Source: Candidatus Omnitrophota bacterium
GTDB taxonomy: Bacteria; Ratteibacteria; UBA8468; MWAK01
DNA length: 8,724 nt
Assembly: GCA_018829455.1 (NCBI GenBank)
Contig: JAHJUB010000042.1
Location: forward strand, 1 to 8,724
Reading direction: 5' to 3'
Below, one piece after another: positions 1 through 6,472 of this stretch; position 1 is the first letter of the stretch; the number at the start of each line of letters is the position of its first letter. A model generated the notes under the pieces. It worked only from the letters and a program-made list of their open reading frames with translations, had not been told where the DNA came from and ran no database searches. A program made the translations under genes and the position numbers.

Positions 1-1741
1 ATGGCGCGCCAGCCGGCTGCTGGGAAAAGAAAATTATTTCTGCCAACGCCGGTTCCATAATATCTACGAAAACAATCCCGGTCTCTTCCCCAAAAATGAA
101 ACGGCGCTCGCCTACCTGCTCTCTTTCCGCCATAAGAGCACGGAAGGCATCCTGGAGGAAACCGCCTCTTTTATGCAGCAGCGGTTTCCCGACTTGAAAA
201 ACTGGCTGGATGAAATGAGGGGAAGCGCCAAGACCTGCCTTAACCGCGCCTGTTCTTTTTATCGGGACTGTTTTTATCAGAAAGCGCGGCTCGCTGCGGA
301 AAATTCCGACCTGATTATCTCCAACCACGCCCTGACCCTTTCGCCGCCGGCCTGGTTTCCGGAGTTCCAGCACTTAATCCTGGATGAAGCCCAGAACATT
401 GAAGATGCCGCTTCGGAAAGTTACAGCCGAAACGTGGAAGGCGAGCAGGTAATCGGAATCCTCTCGGCGCTCAGCACTTTCCTCTCGGGAGAGAAGAGCC
501 GCAACCGGATTTCCGCGGAAATTAGGAAAATGATGCCGGAAGTTAAAAAATTATGGCAGCAGTTTTCCGGCGGAATGGTCCGGCTGCTGCCGGAATACGG
601 AACGATAAACATTAATGACTTAAAGAGAGATAACCGCTGGCCGGAGCTTGAACTTGCCCGGCAAAATTTTCAGATAGCCTGGCAGGAATTGGAAACTCAG
701 TTTGGGAAAATCAGCACGGACCGGACTGACGAATTGACTGATAAATTAGCCGAGCGAAAACTGGAACTCTCCGGGCTCCAATTGGAATTCACAAACCTCA
801 AAGAAGACCTGGCGTTTGTCTTCAGTCCGCAGGAAAATTACGTTTCTTTTGCCCGCAAGAAAGATACGTCGCGAAACCCTCAGCCCCGCCAAATAGAGGC
901 GTGGCTCGCCCGGGCGATGCCGGTGGAAGTGGACGTTTTTTTACGCGACCGCCTCTTCGCCAATTTGAAAACCCTAATCTGCGCCTCGGCCACTCTGACC
1001 GTCTCCGGAAAATTTGACTTTTTCCTGAACCGGCTGGGCCTGTCCGGATTGCCGGACGTCACAACCGCCCGGCTTGATTCGCCTTTCGACTTTTCCAACC
1101 AATCCATCCTGGCCATCCCCAGAAATTTCCAACGCTACGACTACAACGACCACCCGGGTATCTTTGTTTCCGCGCTGGCCGAAGGTATAAAAAGAACGGC
1201 CCTGGCCCTGGGGGGGAAGGAACTGGCGCTCTTTTCGGCGCGTTCCCGGATGGAAGATGTTTACGGGAAGATAAAGGAAGACCTGGAAAAAAAGGGGGTT
1301 GCGGTGCTGTGCCAGAATATAGATGGTTACCGTAATTTTTTGGTGGAAACACTGAAAGGGGCAACCGGAGACATGGTCTTGTTTGGTTCCAAGAGTTTTC
1401 AAGAAGGCGTGGATATTTCCGGATTGAAGGCAGTGCTGATTGAGAAGATGCCTTTCCCGAGCCGCTCCGACCCCCTGGTGGATGCGCGGCAGAAAGCGGT
1501 TCAGAAAAAAGGCGGCCGGCCCTTCCAGGATTATATCCTGCCGTTGGCAATCATCGGCCTGCGTCAATCGTTCGGCCGGCTTATCCGGAACAAATCCGAC
1601 CGGGGCGCGGTGATAATCTTTGACCCGCGAATCCTGAGCGACTATCCGGAAGTGCTGGATTCTTTACCGGAATGTTCAATGGTGATTGAAGACACGCCGG
1701 CCTTCTATCAGAAATTAGCGGATGCCTGCAAACAACTGTAA
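1..1741 (+). CDS. DinG/XPD-family ATP-dependent DNA helicase, C-terminal part (5' end off window)
   Basis: The reading frame is open from base 2, so this is the 3' part of a gene whose Walker A region is off the left edge; the ATG at 173 is internal. It belongs to the iron-sulfur superfamily 2 helicases (DinG/XPD/YoaA type), which unwind DNA 5' to 3' during repair or resolution of unusual structures. Four cysteines fit the family's 4Fe-4S site: codons at 41, 236, 251 and 269, spaced C-x64-C-x4-C-x5-C. Next come SNHALT and the Walker B box at 383-394, which reads DEAQ rather than the usual DEAH. The second helicase domain shows motif V (FGSKSFQEGVDI) and motif VI (RQSFGRLIRN) before the TAA at 1739. 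About 580 codons are visible. It points the same way as the downstream operon but is separated from it by a promoter, and a housekeeping repair role unrelated to that operon is likely. The family call is firm; the exact paralog is not. Confidence 0.93.
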   Translation, partial: WRASRLLGKENYFCQRRFHNIYENNPGLFPKNETALAYLLSFRHKSTEGILEETASFMQQRFPDLKNWLDEMRGSAKTCLNRACSFYRDCFYQKARLAAENSDLIISNHALTLSPPAWFPEFQHLILDEAQNIEDAASESYSRNVEGEQVIGILSALSTFLSGEKSRNRISAEIRKMMPEVKKLWQQFSGGMVRLLPEYGTININDLKRDNRWPELELARQNFQIAWQELETQFGKISTDRTDELTDKLAERKLELSGLQLEFTNLKEDLAFVFSPQENYVSFARKKDTSRNPQPRQIEAWLARAMPVEVDVFLRDRLFANLKTLICASATLTVSGKFDFFLNRLGLSGLPDVTTARLDSPFDFSNQSILAIPRNFQRYDYNDHPGIFVSALAEGIKRTALALGGKELALFSARSRMEDVYGKIKEDLEKKGVAVLCQNIDGYRNFLVETLKGATGDMVLFGSKSFQEGVDISGLKAVLIEKMPFPSRSDPLVDARQKAVQKKGGRPFQDYILPLAIIGLRQSFGRLIRNKSDRGAVIIFDPRILSDYPEVLDSLPECSMVIEDTPAFYQKLADACKQL

Positions 1742-1785
1742 AAAGATAAGGACAAAAACGCTGGATTAACCACATTCCGCCGAAG

Positions 1786-1854
1786 TGGGTATTCCCGAAA
1801 TGGGAAGGACAGTATAACTCGCGCCCGGGCAAAACGTTCTTCATGAAATACCCA
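1786..1854. repeat. Long-range inverted repeat in the gap after the helicase
   Basis: TGGGTATT at 1786-1793 is exactly complementary to AATACCCA at 1847-1854. Overlapping the left arm, TTCCC (1792-1796) can instead pair with GGGAA (1802-1806) around a five-base loop. GCCCGGGC at 1823-1830 is a perfect palindrome. No T-run typical of a rho-independent terminator directly follows a stable stem, although TTTATTATT follows the right arm. This may be a weak or atypical terminator for the helicase gene, or chance. The rest of the 1742-1884 gap shows no gene. Confidence 0.35.
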
Positions 1855-1881
1855 TTTATTATTCAAAACCAAACGAAACTA

Positions 1882-1903
1882 ATGTTGACAAAAATATTAA
1901 CAT
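1882..1903. promoter_or_regulatory. Candidate operator palindrome over the -35 region
   Basis: ATGTT (1882-1886) and AACAT (1899-1903) form a perfect 5-bp inverted repeat separated by 12 bases. It covers the -35 hexamer and most of the promoter spacer. This placement would let a dimeric repressor block RNA polymerase, and the first gene downstream encodes a DeoR-type repressor, so autoregulation is plausible. The half-sites are short and AT-rich, so chance is a real alternative. Confidence 0.35.
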
Positions 1904-1913
1904 AGAATAAAAT
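1885..1913 (+). promoter_or_regulatory. Sigma70-type promoter for the deoR-kinase-aminotransferase operon
   Basis: A consensus -35 box TTGACA (1885-1890) lies 17 bases from a near-consensus -10 box TAAAAT (1908-1913). The spacing is optimal and the flanks are AT-rich. The expected transcription start is near 1920, so the 5' leader would be only about 12 bases. It is the best promoter match I found in the window, and it sits directly before the first gene of the operon. Confidence 0.75.
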
Positions 1914-1920
1914 AGGTGTC

Positions 1921-1925
1921 AAGGA
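1921..1925 (+). promoter_or_regulatory. Ribosome binding site of the DeoR-family regulator
   Basis: AAGGA lies six bases before the ATG at 1932. It supports that start and lies at the very beginning of the predicted transcript, so the leader would hold little beyond the ribosome site. Confidence 0.6.
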
Positions 1926-1931
1926 AAATAA

Positions 1932-2720
1932 ATGGGCATAAATTCCATTAAAAGGAAAGAGAAGATACGGTTGGCAGTCGCCAGCCGCGGGGAGGTCTCG
2001 GTCCTGGAACTGGTAAAGCGGCTTGACGTGTCCGAGGTTACCATCCGGCGCTACCTGGAGGAGTTGGAAAAGGAAGGCGTCCTCACCCGTACTTACGGTG
2101 GGGCCGTAAAAAATGACGCCCGGATTTCTCCGGAATTCCTGTTCACCGAAAAATCCCAGCGTAATCTGGCCGAAAAAAAAGCGATCGCCCGAGCAGCCGT
2201 TAATCTTATCCGGGAGGGCGAAACGATATTTTTAGACTCCGGAACCACCCCCTTGGAATTATGCCGTCTCCTGAAAGAGCATCCGTTCCGTCTTACCGTT
2301 GCCACTACCTCGCTGCCGGCTGCCTCGGAATTATTTCCGGTGGAAAGAATCAAGGTGCTGCTGCTGGGCGGTTTCCTGCGGCGGGAACTCTTTGATTTTT
2401 TCGGGCCCTTTTCCCGGGAAGAACTGAACCGGCTTACTTTTAACCAGGCCTTTCTGGGCGTGGATGGAATTTCCGGCCAGGAAGGTCTTACCACCACCGA
2501 CTCCGTAACCGCGCTGATAGAAGAAACGGTTATCAAAAGAAGCCAGAAAATCAACATCCTGGCCGACCATTCCAAGGTTGGACGCGTCGCCCTCATACCC
2601 TACGGCAACATTCAGGGTATTACTAAAACAAAACGGCTGATAACCGATTCCGGCGCCGCGCCGGAAGAATTAAATAATTTAAAGAAGATGGGGTTAGAAA
2701 TAATTGTGGTCAAAGTCTGA
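1932..2720 (+). CDS. DeoR/GlpR-family transcriptional repressor
   Basis: This 262-residue protein has the usual length for the family. The N-terminal winged helix-turn-helix covers about residues 8-59; VSEVTIRRYLEELEKEGVL (33-51) contains the recognition helix, and the TYGGAV that follows is typical of DeoR proteins. The C-terminal sensor domain, related to ribose-5-phosphate isomerase, shows DSGTT (102-106), LLGG (144-147), a FFGP turn and ADHSKVG (211-217). Family members usually repress sugar operons and release DNA on binding a phosphorylated intermediate. As first gene of the operon, behind a strong promoter with a candidate operator, it most likely regulates its own operon. The ligand is probably the kinase product or a later sugar phosphate (inference). 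The start is supported by AAGGA six bases upstream. The coding sequence includes a run of eight A residues near 2164 and a hairpin at 2648-2666. Confidence 0.95.
   Translation: MGINSIKRKEKIRLAVASRGEVSVLELVKRLDVSEVTIRRYLEELEKEGVLTRTYGGAVKNDARISPEFLFTEKSQRNLAEKKAIARAAVNLIREGETIFLDSGTTPLELCRLLKEHPFRLTVATTSLPAASELFPVERIKVLLLGGFLRRELFDFFGPFSREELNRLTFNQAFLGVDGISGQEGLTTTDSVTALIEETVIKRSQKINILADHSKVGRVALIPYGNIQGITKTKRLITDSGAAPEELNNLKKMGLEIIVVKV
2648..2666 (+). other. Intragenic GC-rich hairpin near the end of the regulator gene
   Basis: TTCCGGCG (2648-2655) pairs perfectly with CGCCGGAA (2659-2666) around the three-base loop CCG. It lies about 60 bases before the kinase start. It could influence transcript stability or translation at the regulator-kinase junction. 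It codes for ordinary residues (SGAAPEE), and CCGG is very common in this DNA, so it may have no function. Confidence 0.3.
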
Positions 2721-2729
2721 ATTTTACTT

Positions 2730-4016
2730 ATGATTTTGGTTATTGACGGCGGAACGACAAATACCAAAGCATTTATTTTTGACGATACCGGTAAACCTGT
2801 TTGTGAATCTCGCCACCCAACGAAAACCTTGTATCCCGGTCCGAAAATGGTGGAACAGGAAGCGGAAGAATGGTGGCGGGCGGCTCTGTCTGCTGTTCAA
2901 AAAATACGACGCGCGAAGGACGGTTCATCAAATATAAAGATTGACGCCATCGTTACCAGCACCCAGGGCGGAACTTTCGTTCCGCTGGACAAGGAACTGG
3001 AACCGCTCCAGGCCGGCATAACCTGGCTTGATAACCGCGCCGAATCCGAAGCCAAAAAACTAAACCGCCAATACGAAAAAACGTTCTACCTTAAGACGGG
3101 TCACGTTCTCCGGGGCTGGTGCCCCCTAACAGTCATCCCCTGGTTTAAGAGAAATGAGCCGGAAATCCACCGGAAAATATCCCGGATATCGTTTGTGGCG
3201 GACTACCTGAACTACAAAATGACCGGACGGTTCTTCCTGGACCAGACTGCGGCCGGCATGACCTCCTTTTTCAACGTCAACTCCGGCGCTTGGGATAGAG
3301 ACCTTTTGAATATCGCCGGAATAAAAAATAATTTTCTGCCTGAAATTGTGCCGGCCGGCAAACCCGGCGGCAGATTAAAAAAACAGGCGGCAAAACTTTT
3401 GGGGCTTCCGGAAGGCATTCCGGTTATTTCCGGCGGCCACGACCAGTACTGCGCCTCGCTGGGCGCCGGCGCAATAAATCCTGGGGATTGTTTACTTTCC
3501 TGCGGCACCGCCTGGGCTCTTCTGGTCTTAACCCGGAAACTTGTGTTCAAACCGGGTTCGGGCTGGGCTTCGGGAAGACATTTCCGACCGGGAACGTTCG
3601 GCCTGATGGGAGCGATTGCCAACGGCGGTGTTGTGCTTGACTGGCTAAGAAGAAACCTGCGGCTGCAGGCCTCTTTGGTCAATTCCGCGCCTGATAGAGA
3701 CAACCACGTTCTGGTTACAACCTGTTTCAGTGAAGGCAGAGGTTCCCTAAAAAACCTGAGTTTAGCGGTTAGGGCCGAAGATATTTATTATGCAGCGCTT
3801 AAAGATTTGGCGCGTCAGGTAACCGCTTATCTTGACCAGATAAAGAACGCGGTTAAACTGAAACGAGTCTTCCTGGTCGGCGGAGGGGTGAAAGAACCGC
3901 TGCTACTGCCGATTCTTATAAAAACCACTGGTCTGAAGATTATAGTGCCGGATGTAAATGAGGCAGCCGCCAAAGGCGCAGCGCTCCTGGCTATCAAATA
4001 TTTGGAGGAAGAATAA
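2730..4016 (+). CDS. FGGY-family carbohydrate kinase, substrate unknown
   Basis: Enzymes of this family transfer phosphate from ATP to a sugar or polyol in the cytoplasm. The actin-like ATPase fold is visible: phosphate-1 motif DGGTTNTK (6-13), WLDNRA (99-104), the ADYL stretch around D158, SGGHDQ with the probable catalytic base D238, the phosphate-2 region CGTAW (258-262), and the adenosine motif GGGVK (384-388) followed by EAAAKGAALLA. At 428 residues it is shorter than xylulokinase or glycerol kinase (about 490-500), mainly in the second half. The substrate could be a ketose, polyol, deoxysugar or cyclitol; sequence alone does not decide. It starts nine bases after the regulator's stop. 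No clear Shine-Dalgarno precedes the ATG (AAGTCTGAATTTTACTT), so translation may depend on ribosomes finishing the regulator. Its TAA overlaps the next ATG by one base. Confidence 0.93.
   Translation: MILVIDGGTTNTKAFIFDDTGKPVCESRHPTKTLYPGPKMVEQEAEEWWRAALSAVQKIRRAKDGSSNIKIDAIVTSTQGGTFVPLDKELEPLQAGITWLDNRAESEAKKLNRQYEKTFYLKTGHVLRGWCPLTVIPWFKRNEPEIHRKISRISFVADYLNYKMTGRFFLDQTAAGMTSFFNVNSGAWDRDLLNIAGIKNNFLPEIVPAGKPGGRLKKQAAKLLGLPEGIPVISGGHDQYCASLGAGAINPGDCLLSCGTAWALLVLTRKLVFKPGSGWASGRHFRPGTFGLMGAIANGGVVLDWLRRNLRLQASLVNSAPDRDNHVLVTTCFSEGRGSLKNLSLAVRAEDIYYAALKDLARQVTAYLDQIKNAVKLKRVFLVGGGVKEPLLLPILIKTTGLKIIVPDVNEAAAKGAALLAIKYLEEE
4004..4008 (+). promoter_or_regulatory. Strong ribosome binding site of the aminotransferase
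   Basis: GGAGG lies inside the last codons of the kinase gene, seven bases before the ATG at 4016. It fixes this start, which overlaps the kinase stop as TAATG, an arrangement that favours translational coupling. Confidence 0.85.
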
Positions 4017-5365
4017 TGAGCTCCTGGGCAGAAATTGATTTGAAAAAGGTTCCGAATATCAGGACAGTCCCGCCCGGCCCGAAGTCACAGGAATACCATA
4101 ATCGGGCCAGTAAATATATGAAGGGTTACTCCAGCCAGGTGAAACTCTTCCCGGTGGTCTTTGAGAAGGGACACGGCGTCACCCTGACTGACGTTGACGG
4201 AAATACCTACCTTGATTTCTCCTCCGGCATCTACGTCACCAGTTTGGGACACTGCCACCCCAAGGTCAGCGAGGCGGTGGCAAAATATGCCAGGACCCTG
4301 ATGAACTGCCATGACTTTACCACTCCGATTAAGATGAAACTTCTGGAGAAGATGGCGCAGATTCTGCCGGGCGACCTTTCCGGCATTCAGCTTTACGACA
4401 GCGGCACCACCGCGGTGGAAGCCGGTTTGCGGTCAATAAGGGCCGCCACCGGTAAATTTGAGTTCATCTCCTTCCACCGGGATTTCCACGGCAAGACAAT
4501 GGGCGCGGTAAGCCTGGCCGGCGTTGATAAGACCCAGGGCATGAGGGCGCCCGGCTTCTTTCTGGCGCCCCGGGGATACTGCTACCGGTGCGCCTTCAAT
4601 CTGTCTTATCCGGAATGCAACCTCCACTGCGTTGATTACATTGAAACGGTCATCAAGAACGAAACGAGCGGCCAGGTGGCCGGCATCGTCCTGGAGCCAA
4701 TCCAGGGCTGGGCCGGCTCCATCGTGCCGCCGGACGGCTGGATTCAGGGAATCCGAAAACTCTGCGATAAATACGGAATACTCCTGATGGCCGACGAAGT
4801 CTTAACCTGTATGGCCCGGACCGGAAAGATGTTTGCCATGGAGCACTGGAATACGGCGCCCGATGTTATAACCCTGGGCAAATCCTTCGGCAACGGTTTT
4901 CCGGTGACCGCGATGTGTGTTTCGGAAAAATACAAAGAAAGCCTGGAAAAGATATCCGCTTCAACCAGTTACGGCGGAAACCCGATGGCCTGCGCGGCAG
5001 CCCTGGCTTCAATTGAGGTGATTGAAGAAGAAGACCTCTGCCGGCATTCAGACGAACTGGGCCGTTATATCCTCGGTCTGCTGGAAAAGATGAAGGAAAA
5101 TCATCCGATTATCGGCGAGGTTCGCGGCAAAGGCTGCCTCTTGGGAATAGAGTTGGTAAAAGACCGTAAAACCAAAGAACCTTTCGTGGAAGCCGGCAAA
5201 ATGGTTTACCAGGAGGCGTTCCAGCGGGGACTGGCCTGGGTGCCGGCCGACCATATTTTGCGTCTTTCACCGCCCATCATTATGGATAAAGAGACCGCGG
5301 CCAAAGGAATTGAGATTATCGAAGAAGCCATTGGCATAACAGAACGCAGGTTGGGGGCAATCTGA
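4016..5365 (+). CDS. Class III PLP-dependent aminotransferase, GabT-like
   Basis: This is a fold-type I aminotransferase of the ornithine/4-aminobutyrate group, 449 residues, normal length. It shows SGIYVTSLGHCHP near the N-terminus, the cofactor phosphate loop SGTTAVE (129-135), HGKT at H158, EPIQG with E227, the pyridine-nitrogen aspartate D260 in ADEV, the Schiff-base lysine K289 in LGKSFGNG, and TSYGGNP (317-323). It should therefore be active. Family members move an amino group between an omega-amino, alpha-amino or amino-sugar-like substrate and a 2-oxo acid. Several usual residues differ: the typical SGTEA loop is SGTTA, and the typical DEVQTGFGRTG is DEVLTCMARTG. Four cysteines sit as C189-x2-C192-x8-C201-x3-C205; a similar cysteine-rich loop occurs in some GabT-like relatives. 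Its coupling to a sugar kinase and oxidoreductases argues for an amino-sugar or aminocyclitol substrate rather than 4-aminobutyrate, but that is inference. Confidence 0.92.
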   Translation: MSSWAEIDLKKVPNIRTVPPGPKSQEYHNRASKYMKGYSSQVKLFPVVFEKGHGVTLTDVDGNTYLDFSSGIYVTSLGHCHPKVSEAVAKYARTLMNCHDFTTPIKMKLLEKMAQILPGDLSGIQLYDSGTTAVEAGLRSIRAATGKFEFISFHRDFHGKTMGAVSLAGVDKTQGMRAPGFFLAPRGYCYRCAFNLSYPECNLHCVDYIETVIKNETSGQVAGIVLEPIQGWAGSIVPPDGWIQGIRKLCDKYGILLMADEVLTCMARTGKMFAMEHWNTAPDVITLGKSFGNGFPVTAMCVSEKYKESLEKISASTSYGGNPMACAAALASIEVIEEEDLCRHSDELGRYILGLLEKMKENHPIIGEVRGKGCLLGIELVKDRKTKEPFVEAGKMVYQEAFQRGLAWVPADHILRLSPPIIMDKETAAKGIEIIEEAIGITERRLGAI

Positions 5366-5397
5366 ACAAGATTAAAATGTTTTTTTGATGGGCAAAA

Positions 5398-5402
5398 GGA
5401 GG
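5398..5402 (+). promoter_or_regulatory. Ribosome binding site of the first oxidoreductase
   Basis: AAGGAGGA (5396-5403), core GGAGG, lies ten bases before the ATG at 5413. This is somewhat long spacing but a near-perfect site. The 47-base gap also contains a run of seven T without a stem before it, so no terminator is seen and the operon probably continues through. Confidence 0.8.
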
Positions 5403-5412
5403 ATTCCAATTT

Positions 5413-6444
5413 ATGGAAAAAGTAAAAGTAGGAATAGCCGGTCTGGGAAGAAGCGGTTGGGGCATTCATGCCGACCTCTTGGGCAAATTACCGGAAAAGT
5501 ATCAGGTTGTTGCTGTCTGCGACCCTGACAAAACCCGGAGAGGGGAAGCGGAAAAGAGGTTTAAGTGCCGAAGTTACCCAAACCTTACCCTTTTACTAAA
5601 AGACAAAGAGACGGAACTTATCGTAATTGCCACCCCGTCCACCCAACACGCAACTAATGTCATCCAGGCTTTGAAAACCGGCAAGAACGTAGTCTGCGAA
5701 AAACCGATGGCCACAAAACTGTCGGATGCCGACCAGATGATTGAAATAGCCAAAAAGACTAAAAAAATCCTTTCCGTCTTCCAGAACCGCCGGTACGCGC
5801 CTGATTTCGTCAAGGTACGCGAGGTTATCAACTCCGGCAAACTGGGGAGGATTGTTCTGATTAAGATATCCTGGAACGGTTTTTCCCGCAGGTGGGACTG
5901 GCAGACCCTGAAGAAGTTTGGCGGCGGAACCCTGAACAACACCTGCCCGCACGCCATTGACCAGGCGCTGCAGTTGTTGGGTGAGGAAGAACCGAAGGTT
6001 TTCTGCCATTTGGACAAAACCCTAACCCTGGGTGACGCCGACGACCACGTAAAGATTGTTTTCCAGACCAAAAAGGGTCCGATGGTGGACCTGGAAGTCA
6101 GCAGTTGCTGCGCTTACCCCCAGGATATATGGTGTATCATGGGAACTAAGGGCGGTCTGCATGGCGACTTCGGAAAACTTTCCTGGAAATTCTTTAACCC
6201 GGCAGAACTCCCCAAACGGAAGGTGGAAACCGCGCCGACTTCGGACCGCAGTTATAACAGCGAAAAAATCCCCTGGCAGGAAGAAACCTGGGAACTTTCC
6301 AAAGACAAATCGCCGGGAAGCCTGGGTTTTTATACTGATCTTTACCACACGCTGAAAAAGGGAAAACCGCTTTTGATTACTCCGGAGAGCGCCCGAAGGG
6401 TGATGTGGGTTATTGAGAAGTGCCACAAACTGGGCGGGATGTAA
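5413..6444 (+). CDS. Gfo/Idh/MocA-family NAD(P)-dependent oxidoreductase
   Basis: This 343-residue cytoplasmic enzyme is of usual family length. The Rossmann domain begins with GIAGLGRSG (7-15), an intact dinucleotide loop, followed by VCDPD at the second strand's end, IVIATPSTQHA, and EKPMA with the catalytic lysine K97. The C-terminal sheet domain carries GGGTLNNTCPHAID (170-183) with H180 and D183. In inositol dehydrogenase of Bacillus subtilis the catalytic set is Lys-Asp-His, the Asp four residues before the His. Here that position is N176, so the triad is K97-N176-H180. The family oxidises or reduces a hydroxyl/keto group of sugars, cyclitols and their derivatives. Placed after the aminotransferase, it could create or remove the keto group that is aminated. 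The Asn might change activity or mark a distinct subfamily. Family call firm, substrate unknown. Confidence 0.93.
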   Translation: MEKVKVGIAGLGRSGWGIHADLLGKLPEKYQVVAVCDPDKTRRGEAEKRFKCRSYPNLTLLLKDKETELIVIATPSTQHATNVIQALKTGKNVVCEKPMATKLSDADQMIEIAKKTKKILSVFQNRRYAPDFVKVREVINSGKLGRIVLIKISWNGFSRRWDWQTLKKFGGGTLNNTCPHAIDQALQLLGEEEPKVFCHLDKTLTLGDADDHVKIVFQTKKGPMVDLEVSSCCAYPQDIWCIMGTKGGLHGDFGKLSWKFFNPAELPKRKVETAPTSDRSYNSEKIPWQEETWELSKDKSPGSLGFYTDLYHTLKKGKPLLITPESARRVMWVIEKCHKLGGM

Positions 6445-6463
6445 CGAAATCATTTAACAGTCA

Positions 6464-6469
6464 GGGAGG
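6464..6469 (+). promoter_or_regulatory. Ribosome binding site of the second oxidoreductase
   Basis: GGGAGG ends only three bases before the ATG at 6473. The spacing is short, but no better start is available because the dinucleotide-binding motif begins at residue 7. Confidence 0.65.
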
Positions 6470-6472
6470 AAA

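Noticed and set aside
1..60. ATG at base 1 as a gene start
   Set aside because: It is in a different frame from the helicase and reaches TAA after 19 codons, while the helicase frame is open from base 2 with family motifs.
974..1567. Long minus-strand open frames inside the helicase gene
   Set aside because: Their translations show no recognisable motif, and they lie opposite a strand with clear helicase motifs; they are composition shadows.
2164..2180. Programmed frameshift at the run of eight A in the regulator gene
   Set aside because: The zero frame encodes a full-length normal DeoR protein, and no stimulatory structure or useful alternative frame was seen.
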